Made by a program: the position numbers and the translations under genes. Shown here piece after piece: positions 15,401-22,380 of a stretch of 22,615 bases of DNA. Source of the stretch: JANJTY01 sp038257155 (GTDB lineage: Bacteria > Pseudomonadota > Gammaproteobacteria > Xanthomonadales > Xanthomonadaceae); the NCBI GenBank assembly GCA_038257155.1, contig JBBSJP010000062.1, positions 1 to 22,615 of the forward strand, written 5' to 3'. The notes beneath the pieces are model-generated. The model was not told where the DNA came from and made no database searches. It saw only the letters and a program-made list of their open reading frames with translations. Positions within the stretch are counted from its first letter, which is position 1. The number at the start of each line of letters is the position of its first letter.

Positions 15401-15695
15401 AGGTGACGGTCAGCATCATCGCGCCGTCCGAGCCGGACGTGGACTTCATGTAGATCATGCCTTCCACGCCGTTCACCGCTTCCTCCAGCGGCGCCGCGAC
15501 GGTTTCGGCAATCGTCGTGGGATTGGCGCCGGGATAGGCGGCAGTGACCTGCACCGAAGGCGGTACGACGTCGGGATACTCGCTGATCGGCAGGTTGGGC
15601 AGGGCGATCAGGCCCGCCACCAGGATCAGGATCGACAGCACCGAGGCCAGGATTGGCCGGTCGATGAAGACGCGGGAAATATCGGTATGCGCCAT
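12459..15695 (-). CDS. RND multidrug efflux pump, HAE1 family (AcrB/MexF-like)
   Basis: A 1078-residue inner-membrane proton/drug antiporter. The first membrane helix follows the usual start (FIDRPILASVLSILILVAGLI), then PN-PISEYPDVVPPSV. Two large periplasmic porter domains alternate with 12 membrane helices. The proton-relay aspartates D412 and D413 lie in AIGIVVDDAIVVVEN, and the second half has VLMGLACKNAILIVEFA with the relay lysine. Length and the PEYP/GANP-AETVAAPLEE pattern are closest, by eye, to MexF-type pumps. Substrates are likely hydrophobic antibiotics, solvents or biocides, but cannot be predicted. It starts 6 bp after the fusion-protein gene and overlaps the outer-membrane factor gene. 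Its ribosome-binding site is weak, consistent with coupled translation. Confidence 0.96.
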   Translation of the reverse strand: MAHTDISRVFIDRPILASVLSILILVAGLIALPNLPISEYPDVVPPSVQVTAAYPGANPTTIAETVAAPLEEAVNGVEGMIYMKSTSGSDGAMMLTVTFKGGTDIDLAAVQVQNRVAQALPRLPEAVRALGVTTAKSSPNLTMVVHLSSPDGKYDGLYLSNFANLRVRDELARLEGVGQALAFGAGNYAMRVWIDPEQAAARGLTATDIVAAIREQNIQVSAGSIGSPPSVDGTVLQLAVNAQGRLDSPEAFGEIVLKSDAGALTRLKDVARIELGSNSYSLRSLLNNEQAAAIVIFEAPGANSIALSDAVRAKMAELAPSFPQGVEWSVMYDPTVFVRGSIEAVIITLLEAIALVVLVVVVFLQTWRASLIPLLAVPVSIIGTFAALWLLGFSVNVLTLFGLVLAIGIVVDDAIVVVENVERHIEDGMSPRAAAHKAMEEVSGPIVAISLVLASVFVPMAFIPGVSGQFYQQFAVTIAVSVLISAVNSLTLSPALAAVLLQPHGARKDAIGRFIDRWAGGFFARFNRVFTRGANGYSGRIGRTIGRAPRMLAIYAVLLVVAAMGFNAVPGGFIPTQDKQYLFAITQLPEGATIDRTEAVMRRMGEIALATPGVESAVQFPGLNAIHFVNTPNIGVMFVGITPQAERDIEASEIAMRLNMGFAGIQEGLSFALLPPPVLGLGNATGIELYVQDRAGVGYAELDAQTQALVGALRGAPGFDPTGTFSSYQPNVPQLEAVVDRTRAKQLGLSLSDIFATMQVYLGSAYVNDFNLFGRTYSVYAQADANFRKDAADIGQLKLRNAAGEMVPLGSVVEVTPSFGPDPVIRYNAYPAADVSAGINPAMLSSSQALEKVREIGGQVLQRGIGMEWTGLTFQQVSQGSAAFLVFPLCVLLVYLVLAALYESWSLPLAVILIVPLCLLSAIGGIWGINMLHGLWLAVSPPMGPPTFLDNNIFTQIGFVVLMGLACKNAILIVEFARDLEEQGRGVVEAAIEACRLRLRPILMTSFAFCAGVLPLVFASGPGEEVRHVMGVTVFFGMLGVTFFGLFFTPVFYVAIRLWVQRREQRRLADQQGAPTHG

Positions 15696-15701
15696 GATCG
15701 A

Positions 15702-16901
15702 TCAGCCCTGGCCGCTTTGAGCAGGCGGCGTTTCGGCGACGAAGTTCGGCTGGTCCATCGGCACCTCGACCGGACTCACCGGCTGGCCGGGGAAGAAGAT
15801 CTTGCGGCTGCCGTTCACCACCACGCGTTCATCGGCGGTGAGGCCGCTTTCCACGATACGCAGGCCGTCGACCAGCGGGCCGAGCGTCACGTCCCGGCGC
15901 TGCGCGCTGTTGCCTTCGCCGATCACATAGACATAGCGACGATCCTGGTCGGTGAGTACCGCCTGATCGTGGATCAGCAGGGCGCCTTCGCGCGATGCAC
16001 CCAGCAGGCGCACTCGAGCGAACAGGCCGGGGGTGAATACGCCATCCGGATTGGCCAGCAGGGCGCGCGCGCGGATCGTGCCGGTGGCGGGATTGAGCGC
16101 GTTGTCGATGAAGTCGATCTGGCCACGGTGCGGATAGCCTGCATCGTTCGACAGGCCGACTTCGACCGGCGTGGCGGTTTCGCGCGGGCTGTTCCACTGG
16201 CCGCTGCGGATCAGTTCCTGATAGCGCAGATAGGCCTGCTCGTCGCCTTCGAAACTCACATACACCGGGTCCATCGAGACCACCGTGGTGAGCAGCGACT
16301 CGTTCGGACTGAGAAGGTTGCCGGGCTTGATCAGCGCCGCGCCGACGCGGCCGGCGATCGGTGCATGGATGCGGGTGAAGCTCAGGGTTAGTTCGGCCTG
16401 GTCGAGGCGCGCGCGGGCGGCGAGACGATCGGCCTCGGCCTGCTTCAATTCGCCCTGGCGCACTTCCAGTTCGCCCTGTGAAACCGCTTTGGCCTCGATC
16501 AGCGACTGGCTGCGCGCCAGTTCCTTGGTTGCCAGCGCATGACGCGAATCGGCTCGCGCCACGTCCGCTCGCGCACTGGCAGCGGCGGCGCGGAACTCGC
16601 GGTCGTCAATACTGAAGAGCAGGTCGCCCTTGGCCACCGGCAGGCCTTCCTCGAAATGCACCGCGGCCAGGTAGCCGCCGACGCGTGGCCGGATCTCGAC
16701 CGTGTCGATGGCCTCGATGCGACCGCTGTACTCGTCCCATTCGGTGACCGATTTCTGCACCGGCAGGGCGACATTGACGGCCGGCGGTGGAAACTCGGGC
16801 GGTCCGCCCGCTGCGCCGCAGCCGACCAGCAGGCTCAACAGGATGAGCGGAATGGCGAAGCGCGCGAGGCGCGTCGCGTGGTGGTTGGCATTGGCAGGCA
16901 T
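15702..16901 (-). CDS. RND periplasmic adaptor (membrane fusion protein), MexE/AcrA-like lipoprotein
   Basis: A 399-residue adaptor that links the RND pump to the outer-membrane channel. A lipoprotein signal ends LLSLLVGCGAAGG, with the cysteine near residue 28. The barrel-sandwich/lipoyl halves are recognisable at EYSGRIEAIDTVEIRPRV and TRIHAPIAGRVGAALIKPG. Between them lies an alpha-hairpin rich in Ala, Glu, Gln and Arg (about 105-165). The beta-barrel and membrane-proximal domains follow (FIDNALNPATGTIRARA; PGLFARVRL). The start at 16901 has GAGG six bases upstream and gives a normal signal; the frame is open further upstream, but that N-terminus looks non-coding. It is preceded by a 103-bp leader after tetR with no second operator-like palindrome. 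Confidence 0.94.
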   Translation of the reverse strand: MPANANHHATRLARFAIPLILLSLLVGCGAAGGPPEFPPPAVNVALPVQKSVTEWDEYSGRIEAIDTVEIRPRVGGYLAAVHFEEGLPVAKGDLLFSIDDREFRAAAASARADVARADSRHALATKELARSQSLIEAKAVSQGELEVRQGELKQAEADRLAARARLDQAELTLSFTRIHAPIAGRVGAALIKPGNLLSPNESLLTTVVSMDPVYVSFEGDEQAYLRYQELIRSGQWNSPRETATPVEVGLSNDAGYPHRGQIDFIDNALNPATGTIRARALLANPDGVFTPGLFARVRLLGASREGALLIHDQAVLTDQDRRYVYVIGEGNSAQRRDVTLGPLVDGLRIVESGLTADERVVVNGSRKIFFPGQPVSPVEVPMDQPNFVAETPPAQSGQG

Positions 16902-17004
16902 GGTCGACCTCGGATCAATCGATTGCATCTGGAGTGGTTGGTTTTTATTCGGCTGAAGGTGAAGCGGACAAGCTTGCGGCGGCAGGGCGTGAAGCGGTGG
17001 CGTG

Positions 17005-17586
17005 CTAGTCAACAGGTGGGGCAGGAGCGCCCGGCTCGGGATCGGACCACTCCAGCGCCAGTCGCTCAAGCAAGGCGACGAAACGCGCGCGCGCCTCGGG
17101 TGGCATCAGCTGGAAGCCGAACAGTTCATCCCAGAACAGACCGACCGCCGCCTGGCGCAGCACCTGGGCGCGCAGTTCGGAATCGTTCCAGTCCAGGTGT
17201 CCAAAGCGCTGGCGTGCCTCCTCGCGGCAGCCGTCGAGCAGCTCGGGCTGGTGCACCGCAGCGCTCAGCATGCCGGCCACGAAGCGGCGACGACTCTCCT
17301 CCAGGCTGGTATGCGAGCGGATGAAACCGACCAGTTCACACAGCTGGGGGCAGGCGATGTCGGCAGGCGCCAGCGCAGTTTCGCTGAGCCTCCACTGCGC
17401 CATGTCGTGATCGAGCAGCCCCTGCAGCAGCGCGTCCTTGGTCGGGAAGTGATAGGTGATGCCGCCGCGGGTTACCCCGCTGACCCGCGACAGTTCTTCG
17501 AAGGTCAGGGCGCCCGCGCCACTGGTTTCGACAATCTCGCGGGCAGCACGCAGGATCAGGGCTTTGGCTTTCGGGGGGCGTGTCAT
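17005..17586 (-). CDS. TetR-family repressor of the efflux operon
   Basis: A 193-residue regulator. The N-terminal helix-turn-helix is clear: ILRAAREIVETSGAGALTFEELSRVSGVTRGGITYHFPTKDALL, in two parts at about 11-52, with the YHFPTKDALL hinge that marks TetR proteins. The remaining helices (about 60-180) form the ligand and dimer domain and show no wider similarity I can name. It is the first gene of the leftward efflux operon, in the same direction, so it should repress itself and the pump together. A 16-bp palindrome 15 bases before its start is the probable binding site. The inducer is probably a pump substrate. The C-terminus is proline-rich (EPGAPAPPVD). Confidence 0.93.
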   Translation of the reverse strand: MTRPPKAKALILRAAREIVETSGAGALTFEELSRVSGVTRGGITYHFPTKDALLQGLLDHDMAQWRLSETALAPADIACPQLCELVGFIRSHTSLEESRRRFVAGMLSAAVHQPELLDGCREEARQRFGHLDWNDSELRAQVLRQAAVGLFWDELFGFQLMPPEARARFVALLERLALEWSDPEPGAPAPPVD

Positions 17587-17596
17587 GGCGGCGGAT

Positions 17597-17625
17597 TCTA
17601 TACAGAACGTTCTGTAAAGTAAAAG
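17597..17625 (-). promoter_or_regulatory. Promoter and TetR operator of the efflux operon
   Basis: TACAGAACGTTCTGTA at 17601-17616 is a perfect 16-bp palindrome. On the minus strand it lies between a TTTTAC/TTTACT -35-like sequence and a TATAGA -10-like sequence immediately at its downstream edge, about 20 bases before the tetR ATG. Binding there would block RNA polymerase. The surrounding AT-rich patch stands out from the GC-rich neighbourhood. Confidence 0.7.
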
Positions 17626-17653
17626 CCCAAAAAGGGGGGCGTATCAGGTTCAC

Positions 17654-17667
17654 TGGACCATGGTCCA
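17654..17667. promoter_or_regulatory. 14-bp palindrome upstream of prpC
   Basis: TGGACCATGGTCCA is a perfect 14-bp palindrome located 65 bases before the prpC start and separate in sequence from the TetR site. It could be an operator for prpC, but no convincing -35/-10 pair frames it and no PrpR-type regulator gene is in the window. Confidence 0.35.
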
Positions 17668-17731
17668 AGGGCTCAAATGGGTCGGACGGGCTATCATTCC
17701 GCTCTTTCCGACGTCGCAGGACCCGACACCC

Positions 17732-18889
17732 ATGAGCGAGAACGCCAGCGCCACGCTGCCCAAGCCGAAGAAGTCCGTCGCCCTTTCCGGCACCCCTGCC
17801 GGCAATACCGCCCTGTGCACCGTTGGTCGCACCGGCAACGACCTGGCCTATCGCGGCTACGACATCAAGGACCTGGCCGAAGGCGCGAGCTTCGAGGAAG
17901 TCGCCCACCTGCTGGTGCATGGCGAGCTGCCCACCGCCAGCCAGTTGGCCGCCTACCGCACCAAGCTGATGCGTCTGCGCGGCCTGCCCGCGATCGTGCA
18001 GGAAGCCCTGGAACTGGTGCCGGCCAACGCCCACCCGATGGACGTGATGCGCACCGGCTGTTCGGTGCTGGGCACGGTGCTGCCGGAACGCGACGGTTTT
18101 CCGATGCACGAGGCCCGCGATATCGCCGACCAATTGATGGCGAGTTTCGGTTCGATGCTGCTGTACTGGTGGCACTTCACCCGCAATGGCCGTCGCATCG
18201 ATGTGGAAACCGATGACGAAACCATCGCCGCGCACTTCCTGCACCTGCTGCACGGCGAGCCGCCTTCGGAGCTGCACGCGCGGGCGCTGGATCGGTCGCT
18301 GATCCTCTACGCCGAGCACGAGTTCAACGCCAGCACCTTCGCCGCGCGGGTGATCGCCGGCACCGGCTCGGACATGCATTCCTGCATCACCGGCGCGATC
18401 GGCGCGCTGCGCGGACCCAAGCACGGCGGCGCCAACGAAGTGGCGATGGAGATCATCGCGCGCTACCGCAGCGCCGATGAGGCCGAGGCCGACATCCGCG
18501 CCCGCGTCGAGCGCAAGGAGATCGTCATCGGCTTCGGCCATCCGGTCTATACCGTCGGTGATCCGCGCAATCCGATCATCAAGGAAATATCCCGCAAGCT
18601 GTGTAGCGAGGGCGGCAACCAGACCCTGTTCGACGTGTCCGAGCGCATCGAGACCCTGATGTGGGACATGAAGAAAATGTTCCCCAACCTCGACTGGTAC
18701 AGCGCATCCAGCTACCACATGATGGGCGTCCCGACCGCCATGTTCACGCCGCTGTTCGTGATCGCCCGAACCTCGGGCTGGACCTCGCACGTGATGGAGC
18801 AACGTGTCGACGGCAAGATCATCCGGCCGAGTGCCACGTACACCGGTCCGGAGGATCGCGCCTTCGTTCCGCTTTCCCGGCGCGGCTGA
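17732..18889 (+). CDS. prpC: 2-methylcitrate synthase
   Basis: A 385-residue enzyme that condenses propionyl-CoA with oxaloacetate to 2-methylcitrate, the first committed step of the methylcitrate cycle. It has the citrate-synthase fold and catalytic triad: H231 in GPKHGGANE, H270 in IGFGHPVY and D321 in the NLDWYSASSY segment. The N-terminus (KKSVALSGTPAGNTALCTVG) and the length match PrpC (E. coli 389 residues) and not the longer housekeeping GltA; secondary citrate synthase activity is likely. The start at 17732 has AGGA ten bases before it; the frame is open further upstream but would run through the palindrome region. prpB lies on the far side of the efflux operon, and no acnD/prpF or prpD follows. 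Confidence 0.93.
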   Translation: MSENASATLPKPKKSVALSGTPAGNTALCTVGRTGNDLAYRGYDIKDLAEGASFEEVAHLLVHGELPTASQLAAYRTKLMRLRGLPAIVQEALELVPANAHPMDVMRTGCSVLGTVLPERDGFPMHEARDIADQLMASFGSMLLYWWHFTRNGRRIDVETDDETIAAHFLHLLHGEPPSELHARALDRSLILYAEHEFNASTFAARVIAGTGSDMHSCITGAIGALRGPKHGGANEVAMEIIARYRSADEAEADIRARVERKEIVIGFGHPVYTVGDPRNPIIKEISRKLCSEGGNQTLFDVSERIETLMWDMKKMFPNLDWYSASSYHMMGVPTAMFTPLFVIARTSGWTSHVMEQRVDGKIIRPSATYTGPEDRAFVPLSRRG

Positions 18890-18954
18890 GCGACCCGCGA
18901 CCAGCGCCGACGGAGGGATCCGCGGCTCTGACCGGCCCGCGTCAGGATTTGTCG

Positions 18955-18977
18955 GGCGGCGTCTTCGAGCAGCCGCC
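18955..18977. terminator. Weak hairpin between converging genes
   Basis: GGCGGC (18955-18960) pairs with GCCGCC (18972-18977) around an 11-base loop in the 115-bp gap between prpC and the converging DedA/PAP2 gene. There is no T-run on either side. It could end both transcripts, but the stem is short. Confidence 0.25.
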
Positions 18978-19004
18978 TCCTCCCTGCGCAAATTCTCATC
19001 GCAT

Positions 19005-20984
19005 CTAGCGGCTGCGAACCAGCAGCACTGCCGCACGTTCAGTGCTTTGTGGCTTGAACGAGGTTTCCATTTCGCCCAAGTCCGCGACGAGTTGCGGCAG
19101 GCGCGATTCTTCTGACCCGGCCAGCTGCCAGAACGCCATCAGCTCAAAGGGTCGCACGACTTCGAGCAGTTCCACCGAGCCAATCCAGAGCGGTGCGTTA
19201 TCGGCGAGGCGGGCAGGGGCATGCCACACGCGCAAGGCAAGCAGCTTTCCTTCGGCCGACTGCTTGCGCATCAGCAGGGCCTCGGCGCGTCCTCCGAGGG
19301 TTGCGGGCAACACCGGAATGGTGTCGCCATCCTGCTTGCCATTGAGCAGGCCGATTGCCTCGATCCAGCCGGCCTGTGGCTGTGAACGCCAGCCGCGTCG
19401 GTGCAATTGATCGTGCAGCAATTCCAAGGATCCGGCGAACTGCACATCGAGCGCGAGTGAGCGGGAGTCGGTCAAGAGAACTCGACGGTCTGGAAGGTCT
19501 TGCCACCGGGCTTGCCACCACTGATCAGTCTGCAGGACCAGTGCAGGTGCGGGCGGTTCGACCTCGGCCAGCACGGTGCCGACCTGCTGCTGTGCATGCC
19601 AGAAGACAGCAGCAAGAAAGCTGCCGTAGAAGATCCACGCCAGCGGCCCCATCCAGAAAGACCTCGCGACATGCCGGCGATAGGCAAGGCCCAGAACCAA
19701 CAGCCACACACAGCCCAACAGCGCGCCGCCGACGACATCGCTGAGCCAGTGCACACCGAGATAGACGCGCGATAGTCCAAGCAGGGTCACCACAGCCGCC
19801 GCCAGCAGGTAAGGCCACACCCGCGATCGTCCGGGAAGTTCGCGCGCAATCAGGACCGCGAAGAAGCCGAAGCTGATCGTCGCCATGGTGACCGTGGCGG
19901 ATGGAAACCCGAACCCGCCGTGTGCCGACGGTGGAGCGGGCATATGCACCAACCACGCCAGACCCATGGTCAGGACAAGTCCAAAAGCCAGGGCGGCAAT
20001 CCAGTGCGCTGCAGCCTTCCAGCGCCTGCGCCACATCAACCAGAGCATGGCAAGCGCAGTGGACGGGACCAATACGGCAGCATCGCCCAGGATCGAGAAC
20101 GCCGCCATCAACTGGTCGGCCAGCGGGTTGCGCAGGCCGAGCATGAACTGGTGAACCCGCAGGTCGACCTGCAACCCGCCGCCCATAAGCAGACGGGTGA
20201 GCAGCGCGAACCAACCCCAGCCGAACACCAGCATCGCCAGTGCCAGGATCACCAGCGAGGGCGACTCGGGCCGATTGGGATCGACCAGATTGCGGACGAT
20301 CGGGCCGAGCCGCGCGTGATCGCGACTCCATCGCAACGCCCCTGCGAGCAGCGCGTCGGCGTGTCCATCGAACCAGCGCCACAGAGACAGGATGATGAAC
20401 CACATGCTGGCAATCACGGCGAAGACCCCGGCCAGCACGATCGCGAGGCGATCAGCCACGGCCGCCAGGGTCTCCAGCGACGCGCCAAGCAGCCAGCCGG
20501 GGCCCAGCAAGGCCGCCGACCAGGCGACTGCGGCCAGGGCATTGGCCGGCAGGTAGCGACGCATCGGCATGTGCAGCATCCCGGCAATCGCTGGCACGAA
20601 AGGCCGAATGGGGCCGACGAAGCGCGCGATGAAGATGCTGCGGATATCGTTGCGACGGAAGAGCCGCTCGCCCCGCTCGAACAGGGACGGGTAGCGCCGG
20701 AATGGCCCCATGCTGCGCACTTGCAGACCCCAGCGGCGACCCGCCAACAGACCCAGTCCGTCGCCCAACATCGCACCCAGCGTGGCGCAGGCCAAGGCGT
20801 AGCTTCCGTCCAGATAGCCCAAGCCGATCAAGGCGCCGGCAGCGAACATGAAGGGTGTGGCGGGAATGGCGATGCCGACCACAACCAGCGAATCGCCCAG
20901 CGCAATCAGGAAAATCGCTCCGCCCGCGGCCACCGGATGCAGGCGCAGCCAGTCGATCATGCTGGCAAGTGAGGATTCATTCAT
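19005..20984 (-). CDS. DedA-PAP2-LssY fusion membrane protein with altered PAP2 motif
   Basis: A 659-residue inner-membrane protein with three parts. Residues about 10-205 are a DedA/VTT domain with FVGPIRPFVPAIAGM (R121, G124, R127, G135), a family linked to lipid flipping and envelope homeostasis. Residues about 240-435 are a PAP2 (lipid phosphate phosphatase) domain. Its motif 3 is intact (SRVYLGVHWLSD: R406, H412, D416). However, motif 2, usually PSGH, reads PSAT (361-364), and motif 1 (KxxxxxxRP) is not recognisable. The C-terminal part (about 455-659) resembles the soluble LssY_C region. The start at 20984 is chosen because the frame upstream lacks a membrane-protein N-terminus. The product may have weak or no phosphatase activity. 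It is convergent with prpC. Confidence 0.85.
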   Translation of the reverse strand: MNESSLASMIDWLRLHPVAAGGAIFLIALGDSLVVVGIAIPATPFMFAAGALIGLGYLDGSYALACATLGAMLGDGLGLLAGRRWGLQVRSMGPFRRYPSLFERGERLFRRNDIRSIFIARFVGPIRPFVPAIAGMLHMPMRRYLPANALAAVAWSAALLGPGWLLGASLETLAAVADRLAIVLAGVFAVIASMWFIILSLWRWFDGHADALLAGALRWSRDHARLGPIVRNLVDPNRPESPSLVILALAMLVFGWGWFALLTRLLMGGGLQVDLRVHQFMLGLRNPLADQLMAAFSILGDAAVLVPSTALAMLWLMWRRRWKAAAHWIAALAFGLVLTMGLAWLVHMPAPPSAHGGFGFPSATVTMATISFGFFAVLIARELPGRSRVWPYLLAAAVVTLLGLSRVYLGVHWLSDVVGGALLGCVWLLVLGLAYRRHVARSFWMGPLAWIFYGSFLAAVFWHAQQQVGTVLAEVEPPAPALVLQTDQWWQARWQDLPDRRVLLTDSRSLALDVQFAGSLELLHDQLHRRGWRSQPQAGWIEAIGLLNGKQDGDTIPVLPATLGGRAEALLMRKQSAEGKLLALRVWHAPARLADNAPLWIGSVELLEVVRPFELMAFWQLAGSEESRLPQLVADLGEMETSFKPQSTERAAVLLVRSR

Positions 20985-21162
20985 CCCGGCATTATTGCCT
21001 GCCAACTCGACGAATTCAGGCCCTCGCGAGGCCCTCGCCTGGTTGAAAGGGCACCGACACACGCGGCGGCCAACGGCGGATCGGAAAACCCTTCACTTTT
21101 CAAGTGCAGATGGTCGGGTTACCCTAGGCAAACCAGCAGAGCTACAGGGAGTGGCTTTGCTG

Positions 21163-21283
21163 ATGTACGGAGGGGAGTAGTTCGATACGCCGAAGTCGTC
21201 AATACGGGGGCAACCCCCGGCCCGGCGGGCGGTTCGACAGGCTGAATCTGTCGAACGCCGAGCAAGACCTTCGCTTACCGTCC
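21163..21283 (+). promoter_or_regulatory. yybP-ykoY family manganese riboswitch
   Basis: The leader of the alx gene holds the conserved family blocks in order: GGGGAGTAG (21172-21180), CGTCAATACG (about 21197-21206), and GAGCAAGACCTTCGCTTACC (21260-21279). ACGG (21167-21170) and CCGT (21278-21281) can close the basal helix. A perfect 9-bp stem, GTTCGACAG/CTGTCGAAC (21232-21240 with 21248-21256), forms the variable arm. These RNAs bind Mn2+ and switch on export genes; E. coli alx and mntP carry the same element. The position directly before an Alx/TerC gene confirms the call. Outer limits are approximate. Confidence 0.88.
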
Positions 21284-21306
21284 CGCGTGCCTGCATCAGG
21301 CGCGCG
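21284..21306 (+). terminator. Hairpin after the riboswitch, candidate expression platform
   Basis: CGCGTGCCTG (21284-21293) pairs with CAGGCGCGCG (21297-21306), with one G-U pair, around a 3-base loop. It follows the aptamer directly and precedes a partly T-rich stretch (GTTTGCGTGGTCTTTT). It may be an attenuator. It ends about 38 bases before the likely ATG and so does not itself cover the start codon. Confidence 0.45.
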
Positions 21307-21344
21307 GCGTGTTTGCGTGGTCTTTTCCGGATTCATCCCACCGC

Positions 21345-22316
21345 ATGGTTACGATCGGCACACCGCTTCTCTGGATCGTCTTCGCGATACTCGTGATCGC
21401 AGCGCTCTGTGTCGACCTGCTGCTGATGCGCAGCAAGGGCGCGCATCGGGTCAGCATCCGCGAAGCCGTCGCCTGGAGTGCGTTCTGGATCGCGCTGGCA
21501 CTCATCTTCAACGGCTGGTTGTGGTGGTACCTGGGCGAACGCCTGCCCCCGGCGCAGGCCAACGAGCTGGCCATGCAGTTCCTGACCGGCTATCTGCTGG
21601 AGAAGGCGCTGGCGGTCGACAATCTGTTCGTCTTCCTGATGCTGTTCACCTACTTCGTGGTGCCGCCAGAGCGCCAGCAGCGCGCGCTGATCTTTGGTGT
21701 GCTGGCTGCCATCGTGCTGCGCGCGATCATGATATTCATCGGTGCCGCACTGATTGCTCGCTACCACTGGATCCTTTATGTGTTTGGCGTGTTCCTGCTC
21801 GGCACCGGCATAAAAATGATCTGGTGGGCAGGCGAAAAACCCGATCTCGAAGGCAACCCGGTGCTGCGCTGGCTCAGCGGACACCTGCGCCTGACCCGTG
21901 GCTATCACGGCGACCGTCTGAGCGTGATGATCGATGGCGTCCGTCACTACACGCCACTGTTCCTGGTCATCGCGATGATCGGCGTGACCGACCTGATCTT
22001 TGCGGTTGACTCGATCCCGGCGATCTTTGCCATCACCACCGATCCCTTCATCGTGCTGACCTCCAACGTATTCGCGGTGCTGGGCTTGCGCGCGCTGTTC
22101 TTCATGCTGGCGGCGGTGGCCGACCGTTTCCACCTGCTCAATTACGGCCTGGCCATCGTGCTGATGTTCATCGGCCTGAAGATGCTGATCATCGAGTTCT
22201 ACAAGGTGCCTGTGCTGCACGCCCTGGTGGTGGTGGTCGTCGTCATCGCCGCGTCGATGGTGTTCAGCATTCTGCGGCCGCAGCCGCCGGTGGAGCAGGG
22301 TGAGGATGATGTTTGA
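21345..22316 (+). CDS. alx: Alx/TerC-family manganese exporter
   Basis: A 323-residue inner-membrane protein with about nine hydrophobic segments. It closely follows E. coli Alx: the N-terminus VTIGTPLLW matches TVGTPLLW, and conserved blocks are LTGYLLEKALAVDNLFVF, TPLFLVIAMIGVTDLIFAVDSIPAIFAIT and FIVLTSNVFAVLGLRALFF. The acidic residues in AVDN and AVDS are the likely metal ligands. The family exports Mn2+ and supports envelope or alkaline-pH tolerance. A GTG at 21309 would add 12 residues with no Alx counterpart, so the ATG at 21345 is chosen. No clear Shine-Dalgarno precedes it. Control by the manganese riboswitch just upstream is strongly expected. The window ends before any downstream gene. 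Confidence 0.92.
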   Translation: MVTIGTPLLWIVFAILVIAALCVDLLLMRSKGAHRVSIREAVAWSAFWIALALIFNGWLWWYLGERLPPAQANELAMQFLTGYLLEKALAVDNLFVFLMLFTYFVVPPERQQRALIFGVLAAIVLRAIMIFIGAALIARYHWILYVFGVFLLGTGIKMIWWAGEKPDLEGNPVLRWLSGHLRLTRGYHGDRLSVMIDGVRHYTPLFLVIAMIGVTDLIFAVDSIPAIFAITTDPFIVLTSNVFAVLGLRALFFMLAAVADRFHLLNYGLAIVLMFIGLKMLIIEFYKVPVLHALVVVVVVIAASMVFSILRPQPPVEQGEDDV

Positions 22317-22380
22317 CTGATCGGGTTTTGCTTTGTTTGCCTGGGCAGGCAGCGGAATCAGATTGAAGATTACGATTTAG

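Noticed and set aside
17336..19036. 566-residue open frame on the minus strand over prpC and tetR
   Set aside because: It lies antisense to prpC, has His/Gln/Gly-rich composition without any domain, and only its end is the tetR sequence in another frame. Typical of GC-rich antisense frames.
19920..20972. 350-residue plus-strand open frame over the DedA/PAP2 gene
   Set aside because: Low-complexity Gln/Arg/His-rich translation antisense to a clear multi-domain membrane protein.
21333..22220. 295-residue minus-strand open frame over alx
   Set aside because: Antisense shadow of a clear Alx homologue; His/Gln/Asp-rich with no family signature.
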